Assembly: GCF_041915215.1 (NCBI RefSeq)
Contig: NZ_JAYSBV010000002.1
DNA length: 64,000 bases
Reading direction: 5' to 3' (one strand)
Source of the DNA: Zoogloea sp021286885
GTDB taxonomy: Bacteria; Pseudomonadota; Gammaproteobacteria; Burkholderiales; Rhodocyclaceae
Made by a program: the position numbers and the translations under genes. Each line of letters starts with the position of its first letter. The first letter of the stretch is position 1. The notes beneath the pieces were generated by a model. The model did not search any database. It was given only the letters and a program-made list of their open reading frames with translations, and had not been told where the DNA came from. Positions 49,651-58,505 of this stretch are shown here, piece after piece.

Positions 49651-50727
49651 ATGAGCATGAAAACCATGACCTCCCTGCGTACCCTTGCCCTGGGCGGCGT
49701 TCTGATCGCCTCCTGTGCAGCTGCCTTTGCTGGCGATAAGCCGAACGTGGTGATCCTCGCCACCGGCGGCACCATCGCTGGCGCCGGTGCCAGCGTGGCC
49801 AACAGCGCCACCTACCAGGCTGCCAAGGTGCCGGTGGACAAGCTGATCGCCAGCGTCCCCGAACTGGTCAACGTGGCCGATGTGCGCGGCGAGCAGGTGT
49901 TCCAGGTGGCTTCCGAAAGCCTGACCAACGAAAACCTGCTGGCCCTGGCCAAGCGCGTGGCCGCCCTGTCCCGCCAGGCTGACGTAGATGGCATCGTGAT
50001 CACCCACGGCACCGACACCCTGGAAGAAACCGCCTACTTCCTGAACCTGGTGGTGCACACCAACAAGCCCGTGGTGGTCGTGGGCTCCATGCGTCCGGGC
50101 ACCGCCATGTCCGCCGATGGCACCCTGAACCTGTACAACGCCGTGAGCGTGGCCGCCAGCAAGGACGCTGCCGGCAAGGGCGTGCTCGTCACCATGAACG
50201 ACGAAATCCACACTGGCCGCGATGTCTCCAAGGCTGTAAACATCAAGACCGAAGCCTTCAAGAGCCCCTGGGGCCCCCTGGGCATGATCGTGGAAGGCAA
50301 GAACTACTGGTTCCGCAACCCCGCCAAGCGCCACACCAACCAGAGCGAATTCGACATCGACAAGATCGAGAAGCTGGCTCCGGTGGAAATCGCCTACGGT
50401 AACGGCAACGCCACCCCGACCGCCTACCGTGCCTTTGCTGGCACGGGCGTGAAGGCCATCATCCACGCCGGCACCGGCAACGGTTCCGTGAGCAACGCGG
50501 TGGTCCCGACCCTGCAAGAGCTGCGTGGCAAGGGCATCCAGATCATTCGCTCCTCCCGCGTGGTGGGCGGTGGCTTCGTGCTGCGCAACGCCGAGCAGCC
50601 CGATGACAAGTACGACTGGGTGGTTTCCCACGACCTGAACCCGCAGAAGGCCCGCATCCTGGCCTCGGTCGCCCTGACCAAGACCCAGGACAGCAAGGAA
50701 CTGCAACGCGTGTTCATGGAATACTAA
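49651..50727 (+). CDS. ansB: Type II (periplasmic) asparaginase/glutaminase
   Basis: Hydrolyses asparagine, and probably glutamine, to acidic amino acids for import by the neighbouring transporter. The 358-residue protein has a signal peptide (SLRTLALGGVLIASCAAAFA), the first catalytic Thr motif VILATGGTIAGAG and the second DGIVITHGTDTLEETAYFL. The mature chain has the length of the EcAII/glutaminase-asparaginase group. Translation may start at 49651 or 49657. In Pseudomonas the homologous ansB belongs to the same AauR regulon; here it is inserted between gltI and gltJ. Confidence 0.94.
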   Translation: MSMKTMTSLRTLALGGVLIASCAAAFAGDKPNVVILATGGTIAGAGASVANSATYQAAKVPVDKLIASVPELVNVADVRGEQVFQVASESLTNENLLALAKRVAALSRQADVDGIVITHGTDTLEETAYFLNLVVHTNKPVVVVGSMRPGTAMSADGTLNLYNAVSVAASKDAAGKGVLVTMNDEIHTGRDVSKAVNIKTEAFKSPWGPLGMIVEGKNYWFRNPAKRHTNQSEFDIDKIEKLAPVEIAYGNGNATPTAYRAFAGTGVKAIIHAGTGNGSVSNAVVPTLQELRGKGIQIIRSSRVVGGGFVLRNAEQPDDKYDWVVSHDLNPQKARILASVALTKTQDSKELQRVFMEY

Positions 50728-50892
50728 GCAGCGTGCTGACACGCACAGCTAAAAACAAAGGGCGCGCCACGTAGCGCGTCCTCCAGTCCGGCGCCCCCTC
50801 ACCCGGGGCTCCGGCACCGCTGGCGCGAGCCCCGGCAGCACGGGCCGCGCTTCCTGGCAGCAGCGAAGGTTTTCTCGTACAAAGGAAAACAG

Positions 50893-51630
50893 ATGAGTTA
50901 CCAATGGAACTGGGGCATCTTCATGAGCCCCGCAGCGTCGGGGGAGGGAAGCTACCTGGACTGGATGCTTTCCGGTCTCCAGACCACCGTCACCCTCTCC
51001 CTTTCGGCCTGGATCATGGCCCTCGCCCTGGGCAGCCTGATGGGGGTGCTCCGCACCGTTCCCCACAAGGGCCTGTCCTTTCTGGCGGCAAGCTATGTGG
51101 AACTGTTCCGCAATGTTCCGCTATTGGTTCAGCTCTTCATCTGGTATTTCGTGCTGCCCGAACTGCTGCCCTTCGGCCTCGGTGATGCGTTCAAGCAGAT
51201 GAACCCCCTCACCCAGCAATTCGTTTCTGCCATGGTCTGCCTGGGCTTTTTCACCAGCGCCCGGGTGTGCGAACAGGTGCGCTCCGGCATCAATGCCCTG
51301 CCCCGGGGCCAGAAGAACGCGGGCCTTGCCCTCGGCTTCACCCTCGCCCAGACCTACCGCTACGTGCTGCTCCCCATGGCCTTCCGCCTGGTGGTGCCGC
51401 CCCTGACTTCCGAGTTCCTGAACATCTTCAAGAACTCCGCCGTGTGCTCCACCATCGGCCTCCTCGAACTGGCCGCCCAGGGCCGCCAGCTGGTGGATTA
51501 CACCGCCCAGCCCTACGAATCCTTCATCGCCGTGACCGCCCTGTACCTGGTCATCAACGTGGTGGTGATGAGCCTGATGCGCGTCGTTGAAAACAAGACC
51601 CGGGTGCCGGGTTATCTGGGAGGCAAGTGA
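50893..51630 (+). CDS. gltJ: Glutamate/aspartate ABC transporter permease GltJ
   Basis: A 245-residue inner-membrane permease of the His/Glu/Gln family. It has about five helices and the coupling segment LALGFTLAQTYRYVLLPMAFRLVVPPLTSEFLNIFKNSA. The N-terminus YQWNWGIFMSPAASGEGSYLDWMLSGLQTT is characteristic of GltJ. It lies 165 bases after ansB and has its own ribosome binding site AAAGGA. A possible hairpin of GC-rich DNA between ansB and gltJ might lower expression of the transporter relative to the binding protein. Confidence 0.94.
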   Translation: MSYQWNWGIFMSPAASGEGSYLDWMLSGLQTTVTLSLSAWIMALALGSLMGVLRTVPHKGLSFLAASYVELFRNVPLLVQLFIWYFVLPELLPFGLGDAFKQMNPLTQQFVSAMVCLGFFTSARVCEQVRSGINALPRGQKNAGLALGFTLAQTYRYVLLPMAFRLVVPPLTSEFLNIFKNSAVCSTIGLLELAAQGRQLVDYTAQPYESFIAVTALYLVINVVVMSLMRVVENKTRVPGYLGGK

Positions 51631-51631
51631 G

Positions 51632-52321
51632 ATGTACGAATTCGACTGGTCATCCATTCCGGGCGCCCTCCCCTTCCTGTGGGACGGGATGAAGGTTTCC
51701 CTTGAGATCACCCTGCAGGCCGTGGTGATCGGGATTGCCTGGGGCACCGTGCTCGCCATGCTGCGCCTCTCCGGGCGCCAGCCCTTTGCCTGGCTCGCGG
51801 CGGCCTATGTAAACCTGTTCCGCTCCATCCCGCTGGTGATGGTGCTGCTGTGGTTCTTCCTGATCGTGCCCCAGCTCCTGAAGAGTTTCTTCAACCTCGA
51901 CCCGAACACCGATGTGCGCCTGGCCTCGGCCATGGTGGGGTTTGCACTGTTTGAATCGGCCTACTACTCCGAAATCATCCGGGCCGGCATCCAGTCGGTG
52001 GCCAAGGGCCAGGTGGCTGCGGCCTACGCCCTGGGCATGACCTACGGCCAGACCATGCGCCTGGTGGTGCTGCCCCAGGCTTTCCGCAACATGATCCCGC
52101 TGCTGCTGACCCAGGCCATCGTGCTGTTCCAGGATACGTCCCTGGTGTACGTTTCAGCCCTCGCCGATTTCTTTGGTGCCGCCTACAAGGTGGGCGACCG
52201 GGATGGCCGGCTGGTGGAGCTGCTGCTGTTTGCCGGTGCGGTCTATTTCGTGCTGTGCTTCAGCGCCTCCCAGCTGGTGCGCCACTATCACAAGAAACTC
52301 AACGCTCACATCGCCCACTAA
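51632..52321 (+). CDS. gltK: Glutamate/aspartate ABC transporter permease GltK
   Basis: A 229-residue permease that pairs with GltJ. It starts FDWSSIPGALPFLWDGMKVSLEIT and has the coupling segment ALGMTYGQTMRLVVLPQAFRNMIPLLLTQAIVLFQDTSL. The start ATG at 51632 directly follows the gltJ stop (TGAG ATG), so the two are translationally coupled. It is encoded within gltJKL. Confidence 0.95.
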   Translation: MYEFDWSSIPGALPFLWDGMKVSLEITLQAVVIGIAWGTVLAMLRLSGRQPFAWLAAAYVNLFRSIPLVMVLLWFFLIVPQLLKSFFNLDPNTDVRLASAMVGFALFESAYYSEIIRAGIQSVAKGQVAAAYALGMTYGQTMRLVVLPQAFRNMIPLLLTQAIVLFQDTSLVYVSALADFFGAAYKVGDRDGRLVELLLFAGAVYFVLCFSASQLVRHYHKKLNAHIAH

Positions 52322-52332
52322 CGGAGCCGACC

Positions 52333-53061
52333 ATGATTTCCATCCAGAACGTTTCCAAGCACTACGGCAGCTTCCAGGTGCTCACCGACTGCAGCGCCGA
52401 GGTCAAGAAGGGTGAAGTGATCGTCGTATGCGGCCCCTCCGGCAGCGGCAAATCCACCCTCATCAAGTGCGTGAACGGGCTTGAGCCCTTCCAATCGGGC
52501 ACCATCACCGTAAATGGCGTGTCGGTGGGCGACCCGAAGACCAACCTCTCCAAGCTGCGCAGCCGGGTGGGCATGGTGTTCCAGCACTTCGAACTCTTCC
52601 CCCACATGAGCATCACCGAAAACCTGACCATCGCCCAGGTCAAGGTGCTGGGCCGGAACAAGGACGAGGCCACCGAAAAAGGCCTCAAGCTGCTGGATCG
52701 GGTCGGTCTCAAGGCCCACGCCCACAAGTTTCCGGGCCAGCTTTCGGGCGGCCAGCAACAGCGCGTGGCCATTGCCCGGGCCCTGTCCATGGATCCGCTG
52801 TGCATGCTGTTCGACGAGCCCACCTCCGCCCTCGACCCCGAGATGATCAACGAGGTGCTGGACGTGATGGTCGAACTCGCCCAGGAAGGCATGACCATGA
52901 TGTGCGTGACCCACGAAATGGGCTTCGCCAAGAAGGTCGCCGACCGGGTGATCTTCATGGACAAGGGGCAGATCGTCGAAGATGACAGCAAGGACGCCTT
53001 CTTCGGCAACCCCCGCTCCGAACGGGCACGCCAGTTCCTGGCCCGCATCCTGCACCATTAA
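52333..53061 (+). CDS. gltL: Glutamate/aspartate ABC transporter ATP-binding protein GltL
   Basis: A 242-residue ATPase that powers the importer. Walker A is GPSGSGKSTLIKCVNG, the Q loop lies in VGMVFQHFELFPHMSITENL, the signature is LSGGQQQRVAIARALSM, and Walker B is CMLFDEPTSALDPE. The switch His lies in VTHEMGFAKKVADRV. It starts 12 bases after gltK. Together gltI-gltJKL make a complete importer. Confidence 0.96.
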   Translation: MISIQNVSKHYGSFQVLTDCSAEVKKGEVIVVCGPSGSGKSTLIKCVNGLEPFQSGTITVNGVSVGDPKTNLSKLRSRVGMVFQHFELFPHMSITENLTIAQVKVLGRNKDEATEKGLKLLDRVGLKAHAHKFPGQLSGGQQQRVAIARALSMDPLCMLFDEPTSALDPEMINEVLDVMVELAQEGMTMMCVTHEMGFAKKVADRVIFMDKGQIVEDDSKDAFFGNPRSERARQFLARILHH

Positions 53062-53142
53062 AACCCGCCCTGCTCCGGCAGGGTGCCCCCCAGGCCATGC
53101 CGCCCTGCGGCATGGCCTCCCCATCCTGGCGCCGGATACCCC

Positions 53143-53790
53143 ATGAGTGCTTCACTGTTGAAACTGGCCACATCCTTCTTCCTCGGAGGACTGGTGAGCC
53201 TGCTGACCATCACCAACCCGCTTTCCAAGATTCCCCTGTTCCTCAGCCTGAGCAGCGAACTCGAACCCGCCGTGGCCCACCGGGAAGCCCGGCGCGCCTG
53301 CGTGTATTCGTTTGTGATGCTGACCACCGCCCTGTTTGCCGGGGTCGCCATCCTGCGCGTGTTTGGCATTTCCTACGGCGCCCTGCGGATTGCGGGCGGA
53401 ATCACCGTGGGCATTCTGGGCTACCGGATGCTGTTCGGCTCCGCCGACCCCACCCCGCCCAATCCCCACCGCCCCAGCTTTGCCTTCTTCCCCCTGGCCA
53501 TGCCGGGCATCGCCGGCCCCGGGGCCATCGCCACCGTGATCGGGATCTCCACCGAACTGGCCGAACTGGGCCACAGCGCCCAACAGGTGGTGGCCTACGG
53601 CGCCAGCGTGCTCAGCATCGCCCTCACCTGCCTGCTACTGTGCTGGGTGTTGTACTCGGCCCGCTGGGCCTCCCGTCTGATGGGTGAGGAAGGGATCAAT
53701 GTCGTGACTCGGCTCACCGGCTTCCTGCTGATCTGCATCGGCATCCAGTTCATCGGCTCGGGCATACGGACCTTCATGGCGGGCACCTGA
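53143..53790 (+). CDS. MarC-family integral membrane protein
   Basis: A 215-residue membrane protein with about six helices. The N-terminus FLGGLVSLLTITNPLSKIPLFLSLS and the repeat-like core FAFFPLAMPGIAGPGAIATVIGIS carry the TxxNP and PxxxGPG motifs of the MarC/UPF0056 family. Its function is not established; E. coli MarC was wrongly linked to drug resistance. It sits in the same direction between gltL and the aauS-like kinase, 81 bases after gltL and two bases before aauS, so it is probably co-transcribed. Confidence 0.9.
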   Translation: MSASLLKLATSFFLGGLVSLLTITNPLSKIPLFLSLSSELEPAVAHREARRACVYSFVMLTTALFAGVAILRVFGISYGALRIAGGITVGILGYRMLFGSADPTPPNPHRPSFAFFPLAMPGIAGPGAIATVIGISTELAELGHSAQQVVAYGASVLSIALTCLLLCWVLYSARWASRLMGEEGINVVTRLTGFLLICIGIQFIGSGIRTFMAGT

Positions 53791-53792
53791 GC

Positions 53793-55697
53793 ATGAATCC
53801 TCCCACCTCCAGCGCTGACCTCGGGACACCCCCCTCGCGCCAGCTTTACCCCAACCCCTTCATCCTGGCCGCCTTCCTGCTGGTGATCGGCCTGATCGGC
53901 ATCGGGGGCTATGGGGTGAGCGAATACCAAGGGGTACAGACCCTGCGCAACGACGCCAGCCACCGGCTGGACCTCTTTGCTGCGGCAGTCGATGGGATCA
54001 TCAACCGCTACGCCCACATTCCGGCCACCATTCAGCTCAACGATGAGGTCCAGACCCTCATGCACGAGCCCCGCAACCCCAAGCGGGTGAATGCGGCGAA
54101 TCGCTTCCTTGAACAGCTCAACAACACCATCGGTGCGATTGCCATTTTCGTGCTCAACGAGCGGGGCATTGTGCTGGCCTCCAGCAACTGGAACGTCCCC
54201 AACAGCAGCTTTGTGGGCGAAGACCTGGCCTTTCGCAGCTACTTCCTCACCGGGCTGGCAGGTGAAGTCGGGCGACATTTTGCGATAGGCACGACCCAGG
54301 GAGAGCCGGGCTATTACGTCTCCCACCCCATCCGCGACCAGGGCCATGTGGTGGGTGTTGCCGTCATCAAGATCAGCCTGAATCAACTCGACAAGGCCTG
54401 GGATCTGCTGGGCGCGCCTGCCCTGATCGCCGATGGCAACGGCGTTGTGATTCTGTCTTCGGTGCCCGAATGGCGCTATTCGGCCCTGGCCCCCCTGCCC
54501 CTGGATGTGCTGGTGGAGAGCAAACTCAACAAGCAGTACAACAACGCACCCATCAGCAACTTCCCGGTTCAACTCGATCAACCCATGGATGCCAACGGCG
54601 AAATCGTGCGCATGAGCATCCCGGTAGCGGCCAATCGGCGCCCCAACGCGGCCAGCGACATGCTGGTGCATGGCCGGATGCTCCAGGAACCCGGCTGGCG
54701 TCTGCTAATTTTTTCCGACCTGCGCTCGGTGCGTGCCCAGGCCTTTGGCCACGGTGCCCTCGCCGCCATTGCCACCGGCTTCGTACTGCTCCTGCTGCTG
54801 GTGATGGACCAGCGCCGGCGCATCATCCGCCAGAAGCTGGAAGCCAAGGAATTGCTCGAAGAAGCCAATGCCCAGCTCGAAAGCAAGGTGGCGCGCCGCA
54901 CCCGTGCCCTCACCGATACCAATGGCCGGCTGCGCAAGGAAGTGGCCGAACGCAAGCAGGCCGAACAAACCCTGCGTGCCGCCCAGGATGAACTGGTCCA
55001 GGCGGCCAAGCTCGCCGTGCTAGGCCAGCTGGCGGCGGGCATCACCCACGAACTCGCCCAGCCCCTGGGAGCCATGCGTACCCTGTCGGGCAATGCGGTG
55101 GAGTTCATGAAGCGGGGCAAGCTGGATGTGGTGGAACAGAATCTGGGCATCATTGCCCGGCTGGCCGATCAGATGGGGCGCATCATCACCCCGCTCAAGA
55201 CCTTTGCGCGCAAATCCCCGGCGATTCCAGCCGCCACCGACATCGCCCACGCCATCGGCTCGGCCATGTTCCTGCTGGACCAACGCCTGCAGCGGGCCCA
55301 CATTCAGGTGCACAACGACTGCGAACCGGGTACCGTGATTGCCTGGTGCGACCAGAACCGGCTGGAGCAGGTGCTCATCAACCTGATCCGCAACGCCGCC
55401 GACGCGATGAATGAAGCCCCCCAGCGCGAGCTGTTCATCCAGGCCCGCTACAACGATCAGGGCCAGATCGAACTCTCCATCGCCGACTCGGGCTGCGGGC
55501 TGGCCGAAGATGCATTAGACCGTCTGTTCGAGCCCTTTTACACCACCAAACCTGCCGGCGAAGGCCTGGGGCTAGGCCTCGCCATTTCCCGCGACATCGT
55601 GCGCGAATTCGGCGGCGAGCTCCAGGCAGACAACCGGCCCGGAGGCGGCGCCCGCTTCACCCTCATTCTCCCCTCTCCTCCCAAGGAAAACCCATGA
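53793..55697 (+). CDS. aauS: AauS/DctB-like sensor histidine kinase
   Basis: A 634-residue membrane kinase. TM1 (residues 23-43), a periplasmic double-Cache-type domain of about 270 residues with YYVSHPIRDQGHVVGVAVIKIS, TM2 (about 325-345), a coiled-coil linker, then the kinase core: LGQLAAGITHELAQPLGAM with the phospho-His, an N box (LINLIRNAADAM), and GEGLGLGLAISRDIV. This is the DctB architecture. Its start follows marC by two bases and its stop overlaps the regulator by four. With gltIJKL and ansB nearby it probably senses acidic amino acids; the ligand itself is inferred from context. Confidence 0.87.
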   Translation: MNPPTSSADLGTPPSRQLYPNPFILAAFLLVIGLIGIGGYGVSEYQGVQTLRNDASHRLDLFAAAVDGIINRYAHIPATIQLNDEVQTLMHEPRNPKRVNAANRFLEQLNNTIGAIAIFVLNERGIVLASSNWNVPNSSFVGEDLAFRSYFLTGLAGEVGRHFAIGTTQGEPGYYVSHPIRDQGHVVGVAVIKISLNQLDKAWDLLGAPALIADGNGVVILSSVPEWRYSALAPLPLDVLVESKLNKQYNNAPISNFPVQLDQPMDANGEIVRMSIPVAANRRPNAASDMLVHGRMLQEPGWRLLIFSDLRSVRAQAFGHGALAAIATGFVLLLLLVMDQRRRIIRQKLEAKELLEEANAQLESKVARRTRALTDTNGRLRKEVAERKQAEQTLRAAQDELVQAAKLAVLGQLAAGITHELAQPLGAMRTLSGNAVEFMKRGKLDVVEQNLGIIARLADQMGRIITPLKTFARKSPAIPAATDIAHAIGSAMFLLDQRLQRAHIQVHNDCEPGTVIAWCDQNRLEQVLINLIRNAADAMNEAPQRELFIQARYNDQGQIELSIADSGCGLAEDALDRLFEPFYTTKPAGEGLGLGLAISRDIVREFGGELQADNRPGGGARFTLILPSPPKENP

Positions 55698-57034
55698 ACC
55701 CAGAACTGCGCGTACTGATCATCGAAGACGACCCGGATGTGCGCCTGGGCTGCGAACAGGCCATGATGCTGGCCGACATCCCGGTGGAAGGCGTCGGCTC
55801 CGCCGAAGAAGGCCTGCAGAAGATCGCCCTGGGCTTTCCCGGCATCATCGTCACCGACATGCGCCTGCCCAAGGCCGACGGCATGGAAGTGCTGCGCCGC
55901 GCCCGCCAGCTGGACCCGGATCTGCCGGTCATCATCATCACCGGCCACGGCGACATCACCCTGGCGGTGGAAGCCATGCGCAACGGGGCCTACGACTTCA
56001 TCCAGAAGCCTTTTTCGCCCGAAGTGCTGGTGGAAGTGGTGCGCCGCGCGCTGGAAAAGCGCAGCCTGGTGCTGGAAGTGGTGGAGCTGCGCCGCCGCCT
56101 GGCCCAGCGGGATGCGTGCGGGATCGAATCCAAGCTGATCGGCCGCTCCCCCCAGATGGCCCGGGTGCGCCAACTCGTAAGCGATGTGGCCGGTACCCGG
56201 GTGGATGTGCTGGTGCGCGGCGAAACCGGCACCGGCAAGGAGCTGGTAGCCCAGTGCCTGCACGAACTCTCCCCCCGCAAGGACGGCCCCTTCGTGGCCC
56301 TCAACTGTGGCGGCCTGCCCGACAACCTGCTCGATAGCGAACTCTTCGGCCACGAGGCCGGCGCCTTCACCGGCGCCCAGAAACGGCGCATCGGCAAGAT
56401 CGAATACGCCAACAAGGGCACCCTCTTTCTGGACGAGCTGGAAAGCATGCCCATGGGCGTGCAGATCAAGCTGCTGCGGGTGCTCCAGGAGCGGGTGGTG
56501 GAGCGTCTGGGCTCCAACCAGCTCCAGCCAGTGGATTGCCGCGTGGTGGCCGCCACCAAGGACGACTTGAAGGAGCGGGCTGAAAAACTCACCTTCCGGG
56601 CGGATCTGTACTACCGCCTGAACGTGGTCACCATTGATCTGCCGCCCCTGCGCGAGCGGCGCGAAGACATCCCGCTACTGATCGAGCATTTCATGCTCCA
56701 GGCCGCCAAGCGCCACGAACGCCCCCTGCCCAGCGTGGGCACCGAGCAGATGCAACGCCTGATGGCCCACCCCTGGCCGGGCAATGTACGCGAATTGCGT
56801 AATGTGGCGGATTGCCTCGTATTGGGTGTGGGTACCGAAATTCTCGGTAATGCCCAGCCCAATCACCCCATGTCCCTGGCTGAATCCGTGGAGAGTTTTG
56901 AACGCAGCCTGATCACAGCGGAATTACGCCGCCAAAATGGCAGCCTCGCCCGCAGCGCGGAGGCCCTGCGCGTGGCAAAAACCACTTTGCATGACAAGAT
57001 CAAAAAATACGGGCTCGGGAATAACGAAGCCTAG
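55694..57034 (+). CDS. aauR: AauR/DctD-like sigma-54-dependent response regulator
   Basis: A 446-residue activator. The receiver domain has phospho-acceptor Asp55 (VTDMRLPKADG). The AAA+ domain has Walker A RGETGTGKE (residues 175-183), the sigma-54 contact loop GAFTGA (223-228), Walker B GTLFLDELESM and the sensor region HPWPGNVRELRNVA. A C-terminal Fis-type helix-turn-helix (GSLARSAEALRVAKTTLHDKIKKY) should bind TTCGG-N4-CCGAA sites before gltI. It overlaps the kinase gene by four bases. Confidence 0.92.
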   Translation: MNPELRVLIIEDDPDVRLGCEQAMMLADIPVEGVGSAEEGLQKIALGFPGIIVTDMRLPKADGMEVLRRARQLDPDLPVIIITGHGDITLAVEAMRNGAYDFIQKPFSPEVLVEVVRRALEKRSLVLEVVELRRRLAQRDACGIESKLIGRSPQMARVRQLVSDVAGTRVDVLVRGETGTGKELVAQCLHELSPRKDGPFVALNCGGLPDNLLDSELFGHEAGAFTGAQKRRIGKIEYANKGTLFLDELESMPMGVQIKLLRVLQERVVERLGSNQLQPVDCRVVAATKDDLKERAEKLTFRADLYYRLNVVTIDLPPLRERREDIPLLIEHFMLQAAKRHERPLPSVGTEQMQRLMAHPWPGNVRELRNVADCLVLGVGTEILGNAQPNHPMSLAESVESFERSLITAELRRQNGSLARSAEALRVAKTTLHDKIKKYGLGNNEA

Positions 57035-57241
57035 CGCCAATTTACAGCCTTTGTGTCACATTAATGAACAAGCGTTTAATTCCCCATAAAAAACAATGAC
57101 ATGGTGATTTTTTTAAATCGGAGAACTTGTTATCAATTTTTTGCGAACTAGATCACAAGTAATACGTTAGGCAGTCATAATGCCCCCCTCGGTTTCACGG
57201 CATACTTTGTTACACACTCCAAATCACCGAGGGGACTAAAA
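57035..57241 (+). promoter_or_regulatory. AT-rich leader of the orphan binding-protein gene with RBS-pairing repeat
   Basis: The 207-base gap is much richer in A and T than its surroundings. CCCCTCGGT (57185-57193) is complementary to ACCGAGGGG (57226-57234). The right arm contains the Shine-Dalgarno sequence GAGGGG that lies seven bases before the ATG, so folding would hide it. GG-N10-GC at 57170-57183 is a weak sigma-54-like candidate. I see no AauR-type site. Confidence 0.5.
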
Positions 57242-58375
57242 ATGAAAATCAAAATACATAAACTGGCACACATCCTGATTGCCAGTCTGTCAATTGCCCT
57301 GACTGCGCCCACCCATGCCGAAACGGTCATCATTGGCCAATGCGTACCGCTTTCCGGCAGCCTGGCCAGCACCGGCAAGGCCATGGCCCTGGGCGTCAAG
57401 ATTGCCATTGATGCCGCCAATGCCAGCGGTGGCGCGGGCGGCCACAAGCTCAAGCATGTGGTGAAGGATGACGGCTATCAAACCGCCGAAACCGTGCGCC
57501 TCACCCAAGAGCTCATCAAACAAGACAAAGCCGCCGCCCTGATCGGCTACGCCGGCACCGGCAACATCGCCGAACTGCTCAAGCAAAACGTGCTGGCCGA
57601 TGGCGGCATTGCACTGGTGGCACCCTATACCGGGGGCGAAGCCCTGCGCACGCCCTATAACCCGTGGATCTTCCACATCCGGGCCAGCTACAGCGACGAG
57701 GCCGAAGCCATGGTGAAGCAGTTCGTCACCACCGGCATCACCAAGATCGCCGTGTTCTACCAAAACGACCCCTTCGGCCAAGCCGGCATGGCGGGGGTTG
57801 AACGGGCCCTCGAAAAGCAGAAGCTCAAGCCAGTGAGCAAGGGCAGCTACGAAAAGAACACCGAAGACGTGGCCGCAGCAGTCAAGCAGATCGCCCAGGG
57901 CAACCCCCAGGCCGTCATCATGGTGGGGGTGGTTCGCCCCACCGCAGCCTTCGTAAAAGCCTTCCGGGCCGAAAACCCTGGCACCCAGCTGTTCAGCATC
58001 TCGGTGGTGAATGGCTTTGAACTCTTCCAACTGGCTGGGGCGGATGCCGCCCGGGGCGTGGGCATCACCCAAGTCATGCCCTCCCCCCTGGGTGGGGTGA
58101 CCCGCATCGCCCGGGAATACAACGAAGCCCTCAAGCGCTTTGCCCCGGATGAGCAACCCTCCTACACCAGCTTTGAAGAGTACGTGGGCGCCCGGGTACT
58201 CATCGAAGCCATCCGCAAGGCGAGCAACGTGAGCCCCAGCGGCGTGATGAAGGCCCTGGAAAACACCGACATGGATCTGGGTGGTTTCCCGGTACGCTTC
58301 AGCAACAACAACCGGGCGGGCTCCAAGTACGTGGAAGTCACCGTCATCAGCAAGGACGGCAAGCACCTGCGCTAA
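57242..58375 (+). CDS. Branched-chain amino acid-type ABC substrate-binding protein, orphan
   Basis: A 377-residue periplasmic protein of the LivJ/LivK family. It has a signal peptide (LAHILIASLSIALTAPTHA), the N-lobe GQCVPLSGSLASTGKAMALGVKIAIDAAN, the ligand site AALIGYAGTGNIAELLKQNVLAD and ITKIAVFYQNDPFGQAGMAGVERAL. No Liv permease or ATPase is present in this window, so it must serve a distant transporter or act as a sensor protein. The upstream SD is within an inverted repeat. Terminator at 58411. Confidence 0.88.
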   Translation: MKIKIHKLAHILIASLSIALTAPTHAETVIIGQCVPLSGSLASTGKAMALGVKIAIDAANASGGAGGHKLKHVVKDDGYQTAETVRLTQELIKQDKAAALIGYAGTGNIAELLKQNVLADGGIALVAPYTGGEALRTPYNPWIFHIRASYSDEAEAMVKQFVTTGITKIAVFYQNDPFGQAGMAGVERALEKQKLKPVSKGSYEKNTEDVAAAVKQIAQGNPQAVIMVGVVRPTAAFVKAFRAENPGTQLFSISVVNGFELFQLAGADAARGVGITQVMPSPLGGVTRIAREYNEALKRFAPDEQPSYTSFEEYVGARVLIEAIRKASNVSPSGVMKALENTDMDLGGFPVRFSNNNRAGSKYVEVTVISKDGKHLR

Positions 58376-58410
58376 ACCGCTGCAGGCCAGAGGCCTGGCC
58401 CATGCCCATG

Positions 58411-58447
58411 AAAAACCCCGCTCGGACTGCGCCCGGCGGGGTTTTTT
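58411..58447 (+). terminator. Terminator of the orphan binding-protein gene
   Basis: AAAAACCCCGC and GCGGGGTTTTTT, with an inner CGG/CCG extension, form a strong stem ending in T residues. Confidence 0.85.
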
Positions 58448-58505
58448 CATGTCGGCTTTTCATGTCGACATGTGCGCGAACAATAAAGTGCTGGCGGATC
58501 TGGAC

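Noticed and set aside
57170..57183. Sigma-54 promoter before the orphan binding protein
   Set aside because: Only the GG-N10-GC skeleton fits; the flanking consensus bases are poor and no AauR-type site is near.
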